Positions 34,444 through 44,144 are shown, counted from the first letter of the stretch. The stretch is 64,000 nucleotides of DNA from Myroides phaeus (GCF_900099675.1 NZ_FNDQ01000012.1:1-64000); one strand, 5' to 3'. The notes: generated by a model not told the origin, from the letters alone. Made by a program: numbers and translations.

Positions 34444-35283
34444 ATGAAGCAATTTGCATTAGAACTACTTTTCCAAATATTCGGTATAAGCGCAGCATCT
34501 GGCCTTATCTACAACGATAATCAAATTCACTTAATTGCTGACAACTCAACCAACTTCTACCATTACAATATGGAGAAAGAACAACTTTTTAAAACACCCT
34601 TAACAACGGATGGTAATGGTGCAGACAATATTGTGAAAAGTGTAAAGCCAGATTATGAGGCAATAACAACAGATGGAATCAACTATTACATCTTTGGTTC
34701 TGGTTCAAAGTCTAACAGAATAAATCTGGTGGAAATAAACAGACTAACGAATGAGGTAATTAGTGAAAATGACTTAGATATTTTATACGATTCTATGAGG
34801 AGTTTCGCAGACTTATCTGAAGAAGATTTTAATATAGAAGGAGTAGTTTTTGATAACGAACAATGGTACTTTTTTAATAGAGGAAATGGCCCTAAAGCGG
34901 CAAATGGTATATTTGTTGTAAAAGGAGCAAATATTTTAAATGACTTTCAAATCACTTATACCCCTATAAAATTACCTAAGATTCAAAAAGTACAAAGCAG
35001 TTTTACAGATGCGGTAAGAGTAGGTGATAAACTATACTTTTTAGCAGCTGCAGAAGATAGCCAATCTACTTATGCAGACGGCGAAATAAAAGGAACATTA
35101 GTCGGACGTATTGACTTAAAAAAGTTGAAAGTAGAGAAAACAAAAGTGATTTCTGAGACACATAAGTTTGAAGGTATTACACTGTTTGACCAAAACCAAT
35201 CAACAACAACCTTCTTATTGTGTGAAGACCCAGATAATGACGATAAAGCAACGAGTATTTACAAGTTGACCTTATCAAATTAA
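34444..35283 (+). CDS. DUF6929-like beta-propeller-type protein of unknown function
   Basis: The 279-residue protein has no clear signal peptide. It is made of short strands with repeated Asp/Asn turns: LIYNDNQIHLIADNS, DYEAITTDGINYYIFGSGS, FNIEGVVFDNEQWYFFNRGN and HKFEGITLFDQN. This suits a beta-propeller-like fold. The pattern matches proteins listed as DUF6929 to the best of my recall. No catalytic residues can be named. It is a single gene with a bidirectional terminator after it. Confidence 0.6.
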   Translation: MKQFALELLFQIFGISAASGLIYNDNQIHLIADNSTNFYHYNMEKEQLFKTPLTTDGNGADNIVKSVKPDYEAITTDGINYYIFGSGSKSNRINLVEINRLTNEVISENDLDILYDSMRSFADLSEEDFNIEGVVFDNEQWYFFNRGNGPKAANGIFVVKGANILNDFQITYTPIKLPKIQKVQSSFTDAVRVGDKLYFLAAAEDSQSTYADGEIKGTLVGRIDLKKLKVEKTKVISETHKFEGITLFDQNQSTTTFLLCEDPDNDDKATSIYKLTLSN

Positions 35284-35365
35284 AAGTATAATTAAACTGT
35301 TATCTATTCTCAACAGCAAAGATTTATGACAAAACACATACATTTTCTTTTCTAATTGATATATA

Positions 35366-35401
35366 AAAAGGGGAAGTATACTTGATATACCTCCCCTTTT
35401 C
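35366..35401. terminator. Bidirectional terminator
   Basis: The stem AAAAGGGGAaGTATA/TATACcTCCCCTTTT lies between the stops at 35283 (+) and 35410 (-). Confidence 0.88.
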
Positions 35402-35409
35402 GTTTCAAA

Positions 35410-36609
35410 TTATATTGAATCAGTTTTTTTTTCTTGTTTACAAAATCTACTATTAGTCCATACAGCCAGTACAAAATAAAATATACAAACTGCCCACATC
35501 TGAATAAGCAGACTTTTCATTTCAGATAAAGAAGCACCAAATTGACTTAATGCTACAAAGCCTTGAGCTCCAGTAGTACTTGGTACAAAAACAGACACAA
35601 TCTTGGCCCAAGTAGGAAAAGCAACTGTAGGCCACGATATTCCAGACAATAATAACGTAGGAATAGAAAAAATAGTGACTGTCATAATTGCATCTTCTCT
35701 TCTTCTAAATAAATTTACAAGAGCCATTCCCATAAAAGTAACAGCTAAAATAAATGGAATTAAGAAGACCATAATTTCAAATAAGTTACCTCTTTGTGGA
35801 AACGTAAAAATATGCATAACCACACAGATTTCAATTAACAATAACACCATTGAAATTATTAAATAAGTTAGTGATCTTCCTAAAGTCAAAAACACACTTC
35901 CAAAACGCCTGTTAGCAAATGCAAATGTTTTAGAATACTGATTTAATTCTCTCATCGTACCTCCTAAAATCCCCATTCCTGTCAATTGTAATGTTTGCAA
36001 TGCAATAATAAAAACAACAGGAATTAAGAATGTAGCATATCCTACATTTATGTTATACAAAGGAGTCGCTGTAATATTAAATGGTCGTCTTGTAGCAACA
36101 GCTTGTTCCATTGGAATACCACTTGACAGCATTTTATTTACCTCAACTTGACCGTTAAAAGTACCTAAAGCCTGCATAACAGCCCCTATTGTTTGCTTAT
36201 AATACAACATATAAGAAGCATCACAATAAGCAGAAACGTGAGGCATTAATCCCTTCTGTATATCTCTTCCAAAATCAGCAGGTATAACAATAATTCCCTT
36301 TACTTCTTCCTTTTCATATAACTCTTTCGCCATGTCAAGACTTGATGTATGATAAGCAATAGTTAATTGAGGAGTAGCCTCAATCATTCTACTCACTTGC
36401 TGACTTAAACTTGAATGGTCTTTATCAACCACAGCAACCGGCAAATCGTTAAATGTTTCGTGAGAATACACGTACGAATAAAAGAAACCAACTAATAAAA
36501 CTGAAATTATATAAGACATCACAATTGCTGAATCTGCAAAAATCAGTTTAAATTCTCTCTTACAAGCCTCTATTATTAAAGCAAAACTTTCTATAATTCC
36601 CTTAAACAT
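35410..36609 (-). CDS. ABC-2 type transporter permease (YhhJ/YbhR-like), second of pair
   Basis: The 399-residue protein has one N-terminal membrane helix (about 24-45), a periplasmic domain of about 140 residues (starting ETFNDLPVAVVDKDHSS), and five C-terminal helices with LLSGISWPTVAFPTWAKIVS, the typical ABC-2 exporter ending. It overlaps the preceding permease gene by 8 bases, so the two are translationally coupled. Together with HlyD and TolC it should form a tripartite efflux pump across both membranes. No ATPase is encoded in the operon. Confidence 0.88.
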   Translation of the reverse strand: MFKGIIESFALIIEACKREFKLIFADSAIVMSYIISVLLVGFFYSYVYSHETFNDLPVAVVDKDHSSLSQQVSRMIEATPQLTIAYHTSSLDMAKELYEKEEVKGIIVIPADFGRDIQKGLMPHVSAYCDASYMLYYKQTIGAVMQALGTFNGQVEVNKMLSSGIPMEQAVATRRPFNITATPLYNINVGYATFLIPVVFIIALQTLQLTGMGILGGTMRELNQYSKTFAFANRRFGSVFLTLGRSLTYLIISMVLLLIEICVVMHIFTFPQRGNLFEIMVFLIPFILAVTFMGMALVNLFRRREDAIMTVTIFSIPTLLLSGISWPTVAFPTWAKIVSVFVPSTTGAQGFVALSQFGASLSEMKSLLIQMWAVCIFYFVLAVWTNSRFCKQEKKTDSI

Positions 36610-37768
36610 TGTAGCCTCCTCTCTTTAATTTATTATAGTAAAAAGGTATCCCTATAATTCCGACACATACAAAAACAGCAAGTGTAATCACATACGTTTG
36701 TTGTACACTATTATATGCAAACCCTCTAACAGCATAATCCACAATAAATCGCAAATAAGCGTGGAATGGGAAAATATAATTAAACCCTCTAATAAAAGCA
36801 CTCATCCCTTCAGGAGGAAATGTATATCCTGCAAAAGAAAAAGCTAATGCAGCATAAGAACCTCCTATTGTAAGAGCTGTTCTCATACTAAACATTACAG
36901 ATGCTAAGAAAAAAGCCATACTTTGACATACCACAATAAAGGATATGAAAAACAAGTTAATTACAAAAAAACTACCCTGAAATGGAATACCTATTTTGTA
37001 ATATAGCAATGTATTCATAAAAAAACCTATGATAGAAAAGACAATTGTATAAGGCAATATCTTACCTAAAATAATAGTAAATATATTTCCATTTCCTTGT
37101 ACTAATAATTCTCGGCCTTTTCTATATCTCAATACAGAACCAAATGCATAGATAGAAACAACCATAATCACAATCTGAAATGCCATAGGCATAAATGCAA
37201 TTGTAAGGTAATATTCATAACTTGTATACGGATTGTATAAAACATGAGAATCTGTACCTACAGGAGAAACCATTGTTACAGCTTGCTCTAACATTGCTCC
37301 TCCTTGTTGTAAAACTTGCACACGAGCACCTGCTGCAAAGATACCAGCAGTCAATTGAAAATCACGAAGAATTAAACCTGCTGGCAACAAATATTGTCCA
37401 TTATAATAACAAGTAATATTTGTATAAACACTTTTCTGTACATTCTTTTGAAAATCTTTAGGAATAATAACCATCGCAAATGACTCTCCCTTACGAACAG
37501 TTTTCTGTCCTTCAACTTCATCGGCAACCTCATAAGCAATTTTCATTGTTGATGTTGACTCCAACGTACGTGCAAATTGACGAGATAAATTACTTTTATC
37601 TAAATCTAACAATGTTATCGGTAAATCCCTTGAAACTCCTTTGCCTAATAATGAGGCATAATAGATAAACAGTATCAAAGGGACTCCCAACATCAATACT
37701 AATAGCCTCGGACTTGTAAAAATCCTTGTGCATTCTCCCTTAAATATGGACCAAAAACCCTTTTTCAC
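36602..37768 (-). CDS. ABC-2 type transporter permease, first of pair
   Basis: The 388-residue protein has the same layout as its neighbour: helix 1 at about 20-40, a periplasmic part beginning GVSRDLPITLLDLDKSNLSR, and helices from about 190 onward with FAGYTFPPEGMSAFIRGFNY near the end. The pair is probably a heterodimeric channel. The start lies 12 bases after the stop of the hlyD gene, in the same operon. Substrate unknown; homologous systems export drugs or metabolites. Confidence 0.88.
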   Translation of the reverse strand: MKKGFWSIFKGECTRIFTSPRLLVLMLGVPLILFIYYASLLGKGVSRDLPITLLDLDKSNLSRQFARTLESTSTMKIAYEVADEVEGQKTVRKGESFAMVIIPKDFQKNVQKSVYTNITCYYNGQYLLPAGLILRDFQLTAGIFAAGARVQVLQQGGAMLEQAVTMVSPVGTDSHVLYNPYTSYEYYLTIAFMPMAFQIVIMVVSIYAFGSVLRYRKGRELLVQGNGNIFTIILGKILPYTIVFSIIGFFMNTLLYYKIGIPFQGSFFVINLFFISFIVVCQSMAFFLASVMFSMRTALTIGGSYAALAFSFAGYTFPPEGMSAFIRGFNYIFPFHAYLRFIVDYAVRGFAYNSVQQTYVITLAVFVCVGIIGIPFYYNKLKRGGYNV

Positions 37769-37780
37769 TTTACTATTTAT

Positions 37781-38770
37781 TTATTTCAAACTACTTTCTA
37801 ACACTAATGCACTCATCCCTGGTCTTAGACCTTCAACTTTAGTTGTTGGATAAGCTTTAATTAGAAATGTTTTCATATCAAAATCACCTTGTGCTTTTGT
37901 AGCACTCCATGTAGCATAATCTCCTTGTGCAGCAATATATTTTACTTCAAGTTCAATATTATCTTGTCCTAAAGCAGGAATACTAACAGTAAACTTAGTA
38001 TTCATTTTAAACTTTGGCATTAAGTCTTCTCTAATGTTGAAATAAATCCAAACATCACTTAAATCTACTAAGTTAACTACTGGATAACCTGAGTTTACAA
38101 TTTCTCCTTTATTTGGCATAATTGTTAATACCTCAGCATTTTGAGGTGCTTTAACTTGCCCTTCACTTTGTAATATTTTTACTTCTTCTACAACAGCCAT
38201 TGCTTGGTGTACCTGAGCCATTGCAGCAGCTTTATCCTCAACACGCGCACCTTTCAATGCCATTTGATATTGAGAATGAGCAGCCTTTTGAACTTCTTGT
38301 GCTGCTTTATATTGTGTATAAACCTCATCTCTTTTTTGAGCAGGTAATACTTTCTCATTAAACAAGTTTTCAATACGTGCAAACGTCTTTTCTGCTAATT
38401 CAGCTCCAACTTTTGCTTGTTGCCACATATTAAAAGCAGCTTGAATTTCTTCTTCTCTTGCTCCTTTTTTAGCTTTATCATCTAAAGCTTGTGCCGCTTT
38501 TTGCACAGACTCTGCTTGTGCTAACTTTGCATCAATCTCTGGAGTACTAATTTGCAACAAAACCTGACCAGCTTTTACTTGTTCTCCTTCTTTCACATAA
38601 ATATCACTAATACGACCTGGTATTTTAGAAGCTACATTAATTTGTGTTGCTTCAACCTGACCTTGAATATAAGACTCTGTCGGAGCACTCATATACCACA
38701 ATGATACTGTTAAGATAACTACGATTACAAATAGTCCTACAATTGCGCTTACTATCTTATTTCTTTTCAT
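37781..38770 (-). CDS. HlyD/YbhG-type membrane-fusion protein
   Basis: The 329-residue adaptor has an N-terminal membrane anchor (about 8-27). A first lipoyl-like half follows with INVASKIPGRISDIYVKEGE, then an Ala/Gln/Glu-rich coiled-coil hairpin (about 80-190), the second lipoyl half (VKAPQNAEVLTIMPNKGEIV) and a beta-barrel part. It links the inner-membrane permeases with the TolC-type channel. It lies between tolC (14 bases upstream) and the permeases (12 bases downstream). Confidence 0.92.
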   Translation of the reverse strand: MKRNKIVSAIVGLFVIVVILTVSLWYMSAPTESYIQGQVEATQINVASKIPGRISDIYVKEGEQVKAGQVLLQISTPEIDAKLAQAESVQKAAQALDDKAKKGAREEEIQAAFNMWQQAKVGAELAEKTFARIENLFNEKVLPAQKRDEVYTQYKAAQEVQKAAHSQYQMALKGARVEDKAAAMAQVHQAMAVVEEVKILQSEGQVKAPQNAEVLTIMPNKGEIVNSGYPVVNLVDLSDVWIYFNIREDLMPKFKMNTKFTVSIPALGQDNIELEVKYIAAQGDYATWSATKAQGDFDMKTFLIKAYPTTKVEGLRPGMSALVLESSLK

Positions 38771-38784
38771 TTCTAAATCTTATA

Positions 38785-40179
38785 TTACTTTGTATACTGT
38801 AAAAACTCATTACTCAATCCTGTGAATTCAAATAAAGAAGCCAAAGCTACTGCATAATTAAAATGCGCTTGTAACTTCATTAGCTTCACTCCTGACAATT
38901 TCATCTCTGCATCTACCACATCTGTTGACGTAGCAAATCCTTCTGAAAACGCCTTATTTCTAACACGTAAAAACTCTGTAGCTAATGTTTCTTGAACATT
39001 TAAATTATTAATTTGTTCTTCTTGCTTTTGAATATCCTGATATAACTTAGCTACTAACATCTTAATATCACTTTTGGCTTTTACTTCAAACAGCTCTACG
39101 CTTTCTTTTGTAGCCTTAGCAGCTTTAATTTCATTCTTATTTTTAAACCCTTCAAATAAAGTATAAGTAACTCCCACACCTATAGTCCAAGGTTTGTTAT
39201 CATTATACAATATATCTAATCCATTCACAGGGTTATTATGTGCTAAAATAGTTTGTCCAAATGCCAACACTGTTGGATAATTTGCAGATTGCTTTACCTT
39301 CACCCCTTGCTCTGCTAATTCTTTTTGCAAAGCTACTTTTTGTAATTCAGGATAATTTTCAACTGCTGACTCTTGATAAACCGTTAGCTCCTCTAATGAG
39401 GGTACAATAAAAAAGTCACTCGCCAATTCATTGTTTACTATTTCTACTTCTAAAGTATTAGCTAAAGCTACTCTTGCTAAATTTGCGTCTTTTACTGCCG
39501 CATCTAATTCTCGTTTAGCTTCAGATACCGCTACATCCGCAGAAAGCTTTTCAACCGGAGCTATAATTCCATTCTCTTCCAGTTTAGTAGCATCATGTAA
39601 ATGGTTTTCCATTCCTTTCAGAACCTCTTTACGGACAACTACTGCTTGTTCTGCTAACTTAACAGTAAAATAGCGTTGAGCAAGTTCAGAAATCAATTTA
39701 TTCTTAGCACTGACTAGCTCTTTTTCTCCTATTTTTTTCTCTATTTCACCAGCTTTTATAGCAGCATTAATTTTTCCTCCCGTAAACAAAGGCATTGTTG
39801 CCATAAAACCTCCCATGGCCATACCGCGTTTATTTAAAGTAATGTCCCAATCTCCAAGTACACCAGGATTTGGAAGGTGTATAAAATCACCAATGCCATT
39901 TTTCAATCCGTTCAAATCAATTCCTAATTGACGATCTTTATATAATCCTAAACCAAAAGCACGCACTGTAGGGTAACGAAGCCCTTTTCTTGCTTTCCAT
40001 TCAAATTCGTGAACCTCCTCTTTTTTCTCAATAGCTTTTAACAAACTATTCTCTTTGTTCATTATTTCATAAGCTTCTCTAAATGTCATAGACTGCCCAA
40101 AAGCAGCATTTGTTCCACATACGCAAAGAAGAATTCCCCCTACTATAGAAAGACATTTATTCAATTCCAATTTCTTCAT
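38785..40179 (-). CDS. TolC-type outer-membrane efflux protein
   Basis: The 464-residue protein starts with a signal peptide (cleavage after about residue 28, NAAFGQ). It has two outer-membrane-efflux repeats of long helices, with the marks GLGLYKDRQLG, VGVTYTLFEGFKNKNEIKAAK and AFSEGFATSTDVVDAEMKL. These are typical of TolC family trimers that form the outer-membrane duct. It is the first gene of a four-gene export operon (tolC, hlyD, permease, permease). A -7 element is at 40208-40215. No regulator gene is adjacent. Confidence 0.93.
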   Translation of the reverse strand: MKKLELNKCLSIVGGILLCVCGTNAAFGQSMTFREAYEIMNKENSLLKAIEKKEEVHEFEWKARKGLRYPTVRAFGLGLYKDRQLGIDLNGLKNGIGDFIHLPNPGVLGDWDITLNKRGMAMGGFMATMPLFTGGKINAAIKAGEIEKKIGEKELVSAKNKLISELAQRYFTVKLAEQAVVVRKEVLKGMENHLHDATKLEENGIIAPVEKLSADVAVSEAKRELDAAVKDANLARVALANTLEVEIVNNELASDFFIVPSLEELTVYQESAVENYPELQKVALQKELAEQGVKVKQSANYPTVLAFGQTILAHNNPVNGLDILYNDNKPWTIGVGVTYTLFEGFKNKNEIKAAKATKESVELFEVKAKSDIKMLVAKLYQDIQKQEEQINNLNVQETLATEFLRVRNKAFSEGFATSTDVVDAEMKLSGVKLMKLQAHFNYAVALASLFEFTGLSNEFLQYTK

Positions 40180-40207
40180 TAACTTACATTGTTATTTTAA
40201 ACATACA

Positions 40208-40215
40208 CAAATATA
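40208..40215 (-). promoter_or_regulatory. -7 element of the export operon
   Basis: TATATTTG on the minus strand matches TAnnTTTG, 28 bases upstream of the tolC-type start codon. Confidence 0.5.
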
Positions 40216-40444
40216 AAAACTATAAAACTTTAGCCTTGACTATTTTAAAAATCAGCATAAAATTAAACTATTTTATGTAAAAGTAAAGTCATATTTGAAA
40301 ATTTTAATACTCCAAACCACATATTACTCATTTTATTTAGAGCTTAAACACAAACTTTAACTTAATACTCTTTTTTTCATTTGCTTCTTTTTTTTCGCAA
40401 ATTATCATTAAACAAAACATATGCCATTTATGCTTTTAAAGATC
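40216..40444. other. Gene-free stretch between the ABC-F gene and the export operon
   Basis: AT-rich sequence with no ORF or recognised RNA. It is bounded by the 56-bp palindrome at 40445-40500. Confidence 0.55.
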
Positions 40445-40500
40445 CGCAAAATAAATAGAGCATCCTTCTAAATTTAGAAGGATGCTCTATTTATTTTGCG
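40445..40500. repeat. Perfect 56-bp palindrome
   Basis: The sequence is its own reverse complement across all 56 bases, beginning CGCAAAATAAATAGAGC and ending GCTCTATTTATTTTGCG, with no loop. It lies 62 bases past the stop of the ABC-F gene. The inner part, with A-rich and T-rich flanks, could act as a bidirectional terminator. Perfect symmetry including the CGC/GCG ends exceeds what a terminator needs. Confidence 0.9.
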
Positions 40501-40561
40501 TAAAAAACCCTGCTACGCGTTTATTTTAAAATTACCATTACTAATAATTAAGTAAGTTCTG

Positions 40562-42193
40562 CTATTTCTCTATTTCACGCAAACTTTCCATTTTTTTAAA
40601 CGCTAAGAAACCTTTGATATCTTCAAAGTGTTCCACAACTCTTTTATTCCCAAATTCGAAAACTTTTTCTGCTAATCCATTTAAGAAATCACGGTCGTGA
40701 GAAACTAAGATTACTGTTCCTTCAAACTCGTTTAAAGCATCCTTGATAATATCTTTTGTTTTCATATCAAGGTGGTTTGTAGGCTCATCCAGAATAAGAA
40801 CATTATAAGGTTCTAACAATAGCTTAACCATTGCTAAACGAGTTTTCTCTCCTCCTGATAACACCTTCACTTTTTTATGAATATCATCTCCAGAAAACAT
40901 AAACGCTCCTAAAATATTCTTGATTTGTGTTCTGATATCTCCTTCTGCAATACGATCTACTGTTTCAAATATAGTCAGGCTTTCATCTAACAATGATGCT
41001 TGATTTTGTGCAAAATACCCAACTTGAACATTGTGTCCTAACTCTAAGCTTCCTTCATAGTCAATTTCCCCCATAATTGCTTTAATCATAGTAGATTTAC
41101 CCTCACCATTTTTTCCTACAAAAGCAACTTTCTGTCCTCTTTCAACAACAATATTAGCATTTTTAAATACTACATGGTTTCCGTAAGACTTACATAATTC
41201 ATTAACTACAACAGGGTACTGACCTGAACGAGCTGCTGGAGGAAACTTCAAACGCAAAGCAGAATTATCTACTTCATCAACTTGAATAATCTCTAATTTC
41301 TCTAACATCTTAACACGCGATTGTACTTGTAAAGTTTTAGAATAAGTCCCTTTAAAGCGCTCAATAAACTCCGTGTTTTCAGCAATCATTTTTTGTTGCT
41401 CTTCATATGCTTTCAATTGGTGTGCTCTACGATCTTGACGCAATACCAAATAATCTGAGTATTTCGCTTTATAATCATAGATTTTACCCATCGTTACCTC
41501 AATCGTACGGTTTGTGATATTATCTACAAAAGCACGGTCATGGGAAATTACCATAACAGCTTTAGCCGAATTAATCAAAAACGACTCTAACCATTGAATA
41601 CTCTCGATATCCATGTGGTTTGTAGGCTCATCAAGTAAGATTAAATCTGGCTTCAACAAAAGAATTTTAGCTAATTCAATACGCATTCTCCATCCACCAC
41701 TAAATTCAGAAGTTGGTCTATCCATATCTTCACGACTAAAACCAAGTCCTTTTAAGATTTTCTCAACTTCGGCTTCGTAATTAACTTCTTCAACAGAATA
41801 GAATTTTTCACTTAATTCAGATACACGCTCAATTAACTTCATATAACTATCACTTTCATAGTCTGTACGTACAGTTAATTCTTCATTAAGTTTATCTATT
41901 TCATCTTTCATTGAAAAAATGTCAGAAAAAGCCTTAGATGCTTCTTCTCTAACAGTACAATCGTCTTGCGTTAATAAATGCTGTGGTAAATAAGCAATTA
42001 CGGCATCTTTTGGTGCTGAAATTGATCCAGAAGAAGGTTTGTTTTTTCCTGCTACAATTTTTAATAAAGTAGATTTACCTGCTCCATTTTTTCCCATAAG
42101 AGCAATCTTATCATTCTCATTAATTGAAAAGTTAACCCCACTAAATAAAGTAGTACCACCAAACTGAACTGAAATATCATTAACTGTTATCAT
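40562..42193 (-). CDS. ABC-F family ATPase
   Basis: The 543-residue soluble protein has two ABC ATPase domains and no membrane part. The Walker A loops are GKNGAGKST (about 35-43) and GKNGEGKST (about 358-366). The signatures are FSGGWRMR and LSGGEKTR, and the Walker B ends are LLDEPTNHMD and ILDEPTNHLD. The linker between (about 240-320) is charged and helical. ABC-F proteins act on ribosomes to regulate translation or protect against antibiotics; the layout resembles YbiT/EttA-type housekeeping members more than the resistance types. It is not a plausible missing motor for the nearby export operon. Confidence 0.93.
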   Translation of the reverse strand: MITVNDISVQFGGTTLFSGVNFSINENDKIALMGKNGAGKSTLLKIVAGKNKPSSGSISAPKDAVIAYLPQHLLTQDDCTVREEASKAFSDIFSMKDEIDKLNEELTVRTDYESDSYMKLIERVSELSEKFYSVEEVNYEAEVEKILKGLGFSREDMDRPTSEFSGGWRMRIELAKILLLKPDLILLDEPTNHMDIESIQWLESFLINSAKAVMVISHDRAFVDNITNRTIEVTMGKIYDYKAKYSDYLVLRQDRRAHQLKAYEEQQKMIAENTEFIERFKGTYSKTLQVQSRVKMLEKLEIIQVDEVDNSALRLKFPPAARSGQYPVVVNELCKSYGNHVVFKNANIVVERGQKVAFVGKNGEGKSTMIKAIMGEIDYEGSLELGHNVQVGYFAQNQASLLDESLTIFETVDRIAEGDIRTQIKNILGAFMFSGDDIHKKVKVLSGGEKTRLAMVKLLLEPYNVLILDEPTNHLDMKTKDIIKDALNEFEGTVILVSHDRDFLNGLAEKVFEFGNKRVVEHFEDIKGFLAFKKMESLREIEK

Positions 42194-42226
42194 GTAATCT
42201 TGTGTATCTGATTTTTAATTAAGTTG

Positions 42227-42234
42227 CAAATATA
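42227..42234 (-). promoter_or_regulatory. -7 element of the ABC-F gene
   Basis: TATATTTG on the minus strand matches TAnnTTTG, 33 bases upstream of the start codon. Confidence 0.5.
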
Positions 42235-42270
42235 GTATTTGTTAGATATCCTATACTATATTATACACAA

Positions 42271-42314
42271 TAAAAAATGCCCAGTAAACGATGTTGTTTA
42301 CTGGGCATTTTTAT
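42271..42314 (-). terminator. Terminator of nhaA
   Basis: The stem ATGCCCAGTAAAC/GTTTACTGGGCAT has A and T tracts on its flanks, 20 bases past the nhaA stop at 42334. Confidence 0.9.
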
Positions 42315-42333
42315 ATTTTATTACTGAGTTTTA

Positions 42334-43680
42334 CTACTCTTGTTTTTTCTTTCCTAATACACTTAAAAGTAAATATCCTAATATTCCTCCCAAACCAGAA
42401 GCAATTAAAATACCTAATTTAGCTTGATCTGGAAACTCTGGATGTAAATTAATATCAAATGCTAATTCTGTAACGAATAATGACATTGTAAATCCAATAG
42501 ACGCTAAAAATCCAAGTCCAATTAAATTTCCGTATGTCATTCCTTTCGGCATTGCTACCACTTTTAGCTTAATTAGTAAACCTGTTAAACCAGCAACACC
42601 AACTACCTTACCTACAAGTAAACCAAATGCTACACCTAAAGTAACAGCACTTAATCCACTACCTCCTCCTAAAGAAATTGGAATAGCCGCATTGGCTAAA
42701 GCAAAAACTGGCATTACAAAGAAGCTAACAAAATTATGCATACTGTGCTCTAAACGAATAGCTGGTGGTAAAGCATCAGTAGAAACCTTCTGCATACCTT
42801 CAACACATTCCATTTGTTCTCCTGTTAAGTTAGGGATTTTGTCATCTGGATCAATCTTGCGAAAACGCTCTCTCAATTTATCCATTTTATTTACAAAATA
42901 AGCTTCGTGCACTTTTGCTGTAGATGGAATTGCAAATGCAGCTAAAACAGCAGCAATTGTTGCGTGTACTCCTGATAACAAGAATGACAACCAAACTCCT
43001 CCAATACCTATAATTGCATAATAAACAGTATTTCTAACTCCTAATAAATTACTGATGATTAACAATCCGAAGAACCCTAATCCAATTCCAAGGTTCATTA
43101 AAGACAAATCGTTTGTATAGAAAATAGCAATAACCAATACAGCACCTAAATCGTCTGCAATTGCCAATGCTGTTAAGAACACTTTTAAAGACGTAGGAAC
43201 GCGATCTCCTAATAAGAATAAAACCCCTAAAGCAAACGCAATATCCGTTGCCATTGGAATTCCCCATCCGTGAGCTGCATCTGTTCCTCCGTTAAAAAAC
43301 AAATAAACTAAAGCAGGTATTGCCATTCCTCCAATTGCAGCAATAATTGGTAACATTGCTTTTTTAGGAGATGACAATTCTCCCGTAGTTAACTCTCTTT
43401 TTAATTCAAGCCCCACTACAAAGAAAAATATCGACATTAATCCGTCATTGACCCATTCCTTCAAAGAGTGATTTAATACGCTCTCGTTAAAAGAGAAACC
43501 TATATGGTTATTTTCCCAAAAATTCACGTACTCTGCTGCCCAAGGTGAATTAGCCATAAAAATGGCAATCAAAGCCGCTAAAAACAATACAACTCCTCCA
43601 GATGTAGATTTACTCATAAATCTGCTAACTGGATTTGTAATCCATTTATCTGCAGGTGTAACTTTAATTTGATTCTCCAT
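42334..43680 (-). CDS. nhaA: Na+/H+ antiporter NhaA
   Basis: NhaA exchanges external H+ for internal Na+ across the inner membrane. The 448-residue protein has about 12 helices. The ion-binding aspartate pair is visible in LTALAIADDLGAVLVIAIFYT (the two Asp of ADDLG). Other family marks are FFFVVGLELKRELTTGEL and IPMATDIAFALGVL. It is longer than E. coli NhaA (388) because of a hydrophilic insert of about 60 residues (about 260-320), which is common in Bacteroidota. It is single. Confidence 0.96.
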   Translation of the reverse strand: MENQIKVTPADKWITNPVSRFMSKSTSGGVVLFLAALIAIFMANSPWAAEYVNFWENNHIGFSFNESVLNHSLKEWVNDGLMSIFFFVVGLELKRELTTGELSSPKKAMLPIIAAIGGMAIPALVYLFFNGGTDAAHGWGIPMATDIAFALGVLFLLGDRVPTSLKVFLTALAIADDLGAVLVIAIFYTNDLSLMNLGIGLGFFGLLIISNLLGVRNTVYYAIIGIGGVWLSFLLSGVHATIAAVLAAFAIPSTAKVHEAYFVNKMDKLRERFRKIDPDDKIPNLTGEQMECVEGMQKVSTDALPPAIRLEHSMHNFVSFFVMPVFALANAAIPISLGGGSGLSAVTLGVAFGLLVGKVVGVAGLTGLLIKLKVVAMPKGMTYGNLIGLGFLASIGFTMSLFVTELAFDINLHPEFPDQAKLGILIASGLGGILGYLLLSVLGKKKQE

Positions 43681-43984
43681 TTTTTAAAATATTTGTAAGC
43701 GAATATATGTTTTCTGTAGATTTTGGACAAATACAACCACTATTTTTTTACTTTTTTTAAAACATTTTTCTTTTGAAAATAATCAAATTATGTATAATCA
43801 ACTGTTCTAATTCCTAAAATTCACTATCAAAACACCACCTATATTCTTAATTTATTAAATCCTCTTTATTCATTTCTTATATAATTTTTCTTCTGTTTTT
43901 TTTAAGCGTTAAATTCAGCTGATTTAATTAGTTATCTAAACAAGTAATGAGCTAAGCCATATGCTTTTTAATATTTGAATATAA
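43681..43984. other. Gene-free AT-rich stretch upstream of nhaA
   Basis: No gene, riboswitch or repeat is recognised in this stretch, which leads into the hairpin repeat unit. Confidence 0.6.
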
Positions 43985-44144
43985 GTTTAATACTACTATC
44001 ATTAGAACCTTCATTGTTACTTATTTGAGACAAGTACCACACTAACCCCACATTAGTACCACACACTTTCGGGAAAAATGTCCTATTTCCGAAAGTGTGT
44101 GGTACTTGTGTGGGAGATGTCTCGAACATGGTGCGTTTAAAACT
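43985..44144 (-). repeat. Hairpin repeat with 11-bp iterons, copy B
   Basis: On the minus strand the unit begins directly after the stop of the small ORF with AGTTTTAAACGCACCATG and conserved ACCATGTTCGA (complement of 44122-44132). A left arm carrying CAAGTACCACA follows, then a 25-base stem that pairs with two mismatches around a loop of about 16 bases. Three 11-mers end the right arm: TGTGGTACTAA, TGTGGGGTTAG and TGTGGTACTTG. Copy A is at 20194-20352 in the opposite orientation. Confidence 0.75.

Noticed and set aside
40562..42193. ABC-F protein as the missing motor of the export operon
   Set aside because: It has the two-domain ABC-F layout with a charged linker and LDEPTNH motifs, typical of ribosome-bound factors, and it is separated from the operon by about 380 bases with a palindrome.
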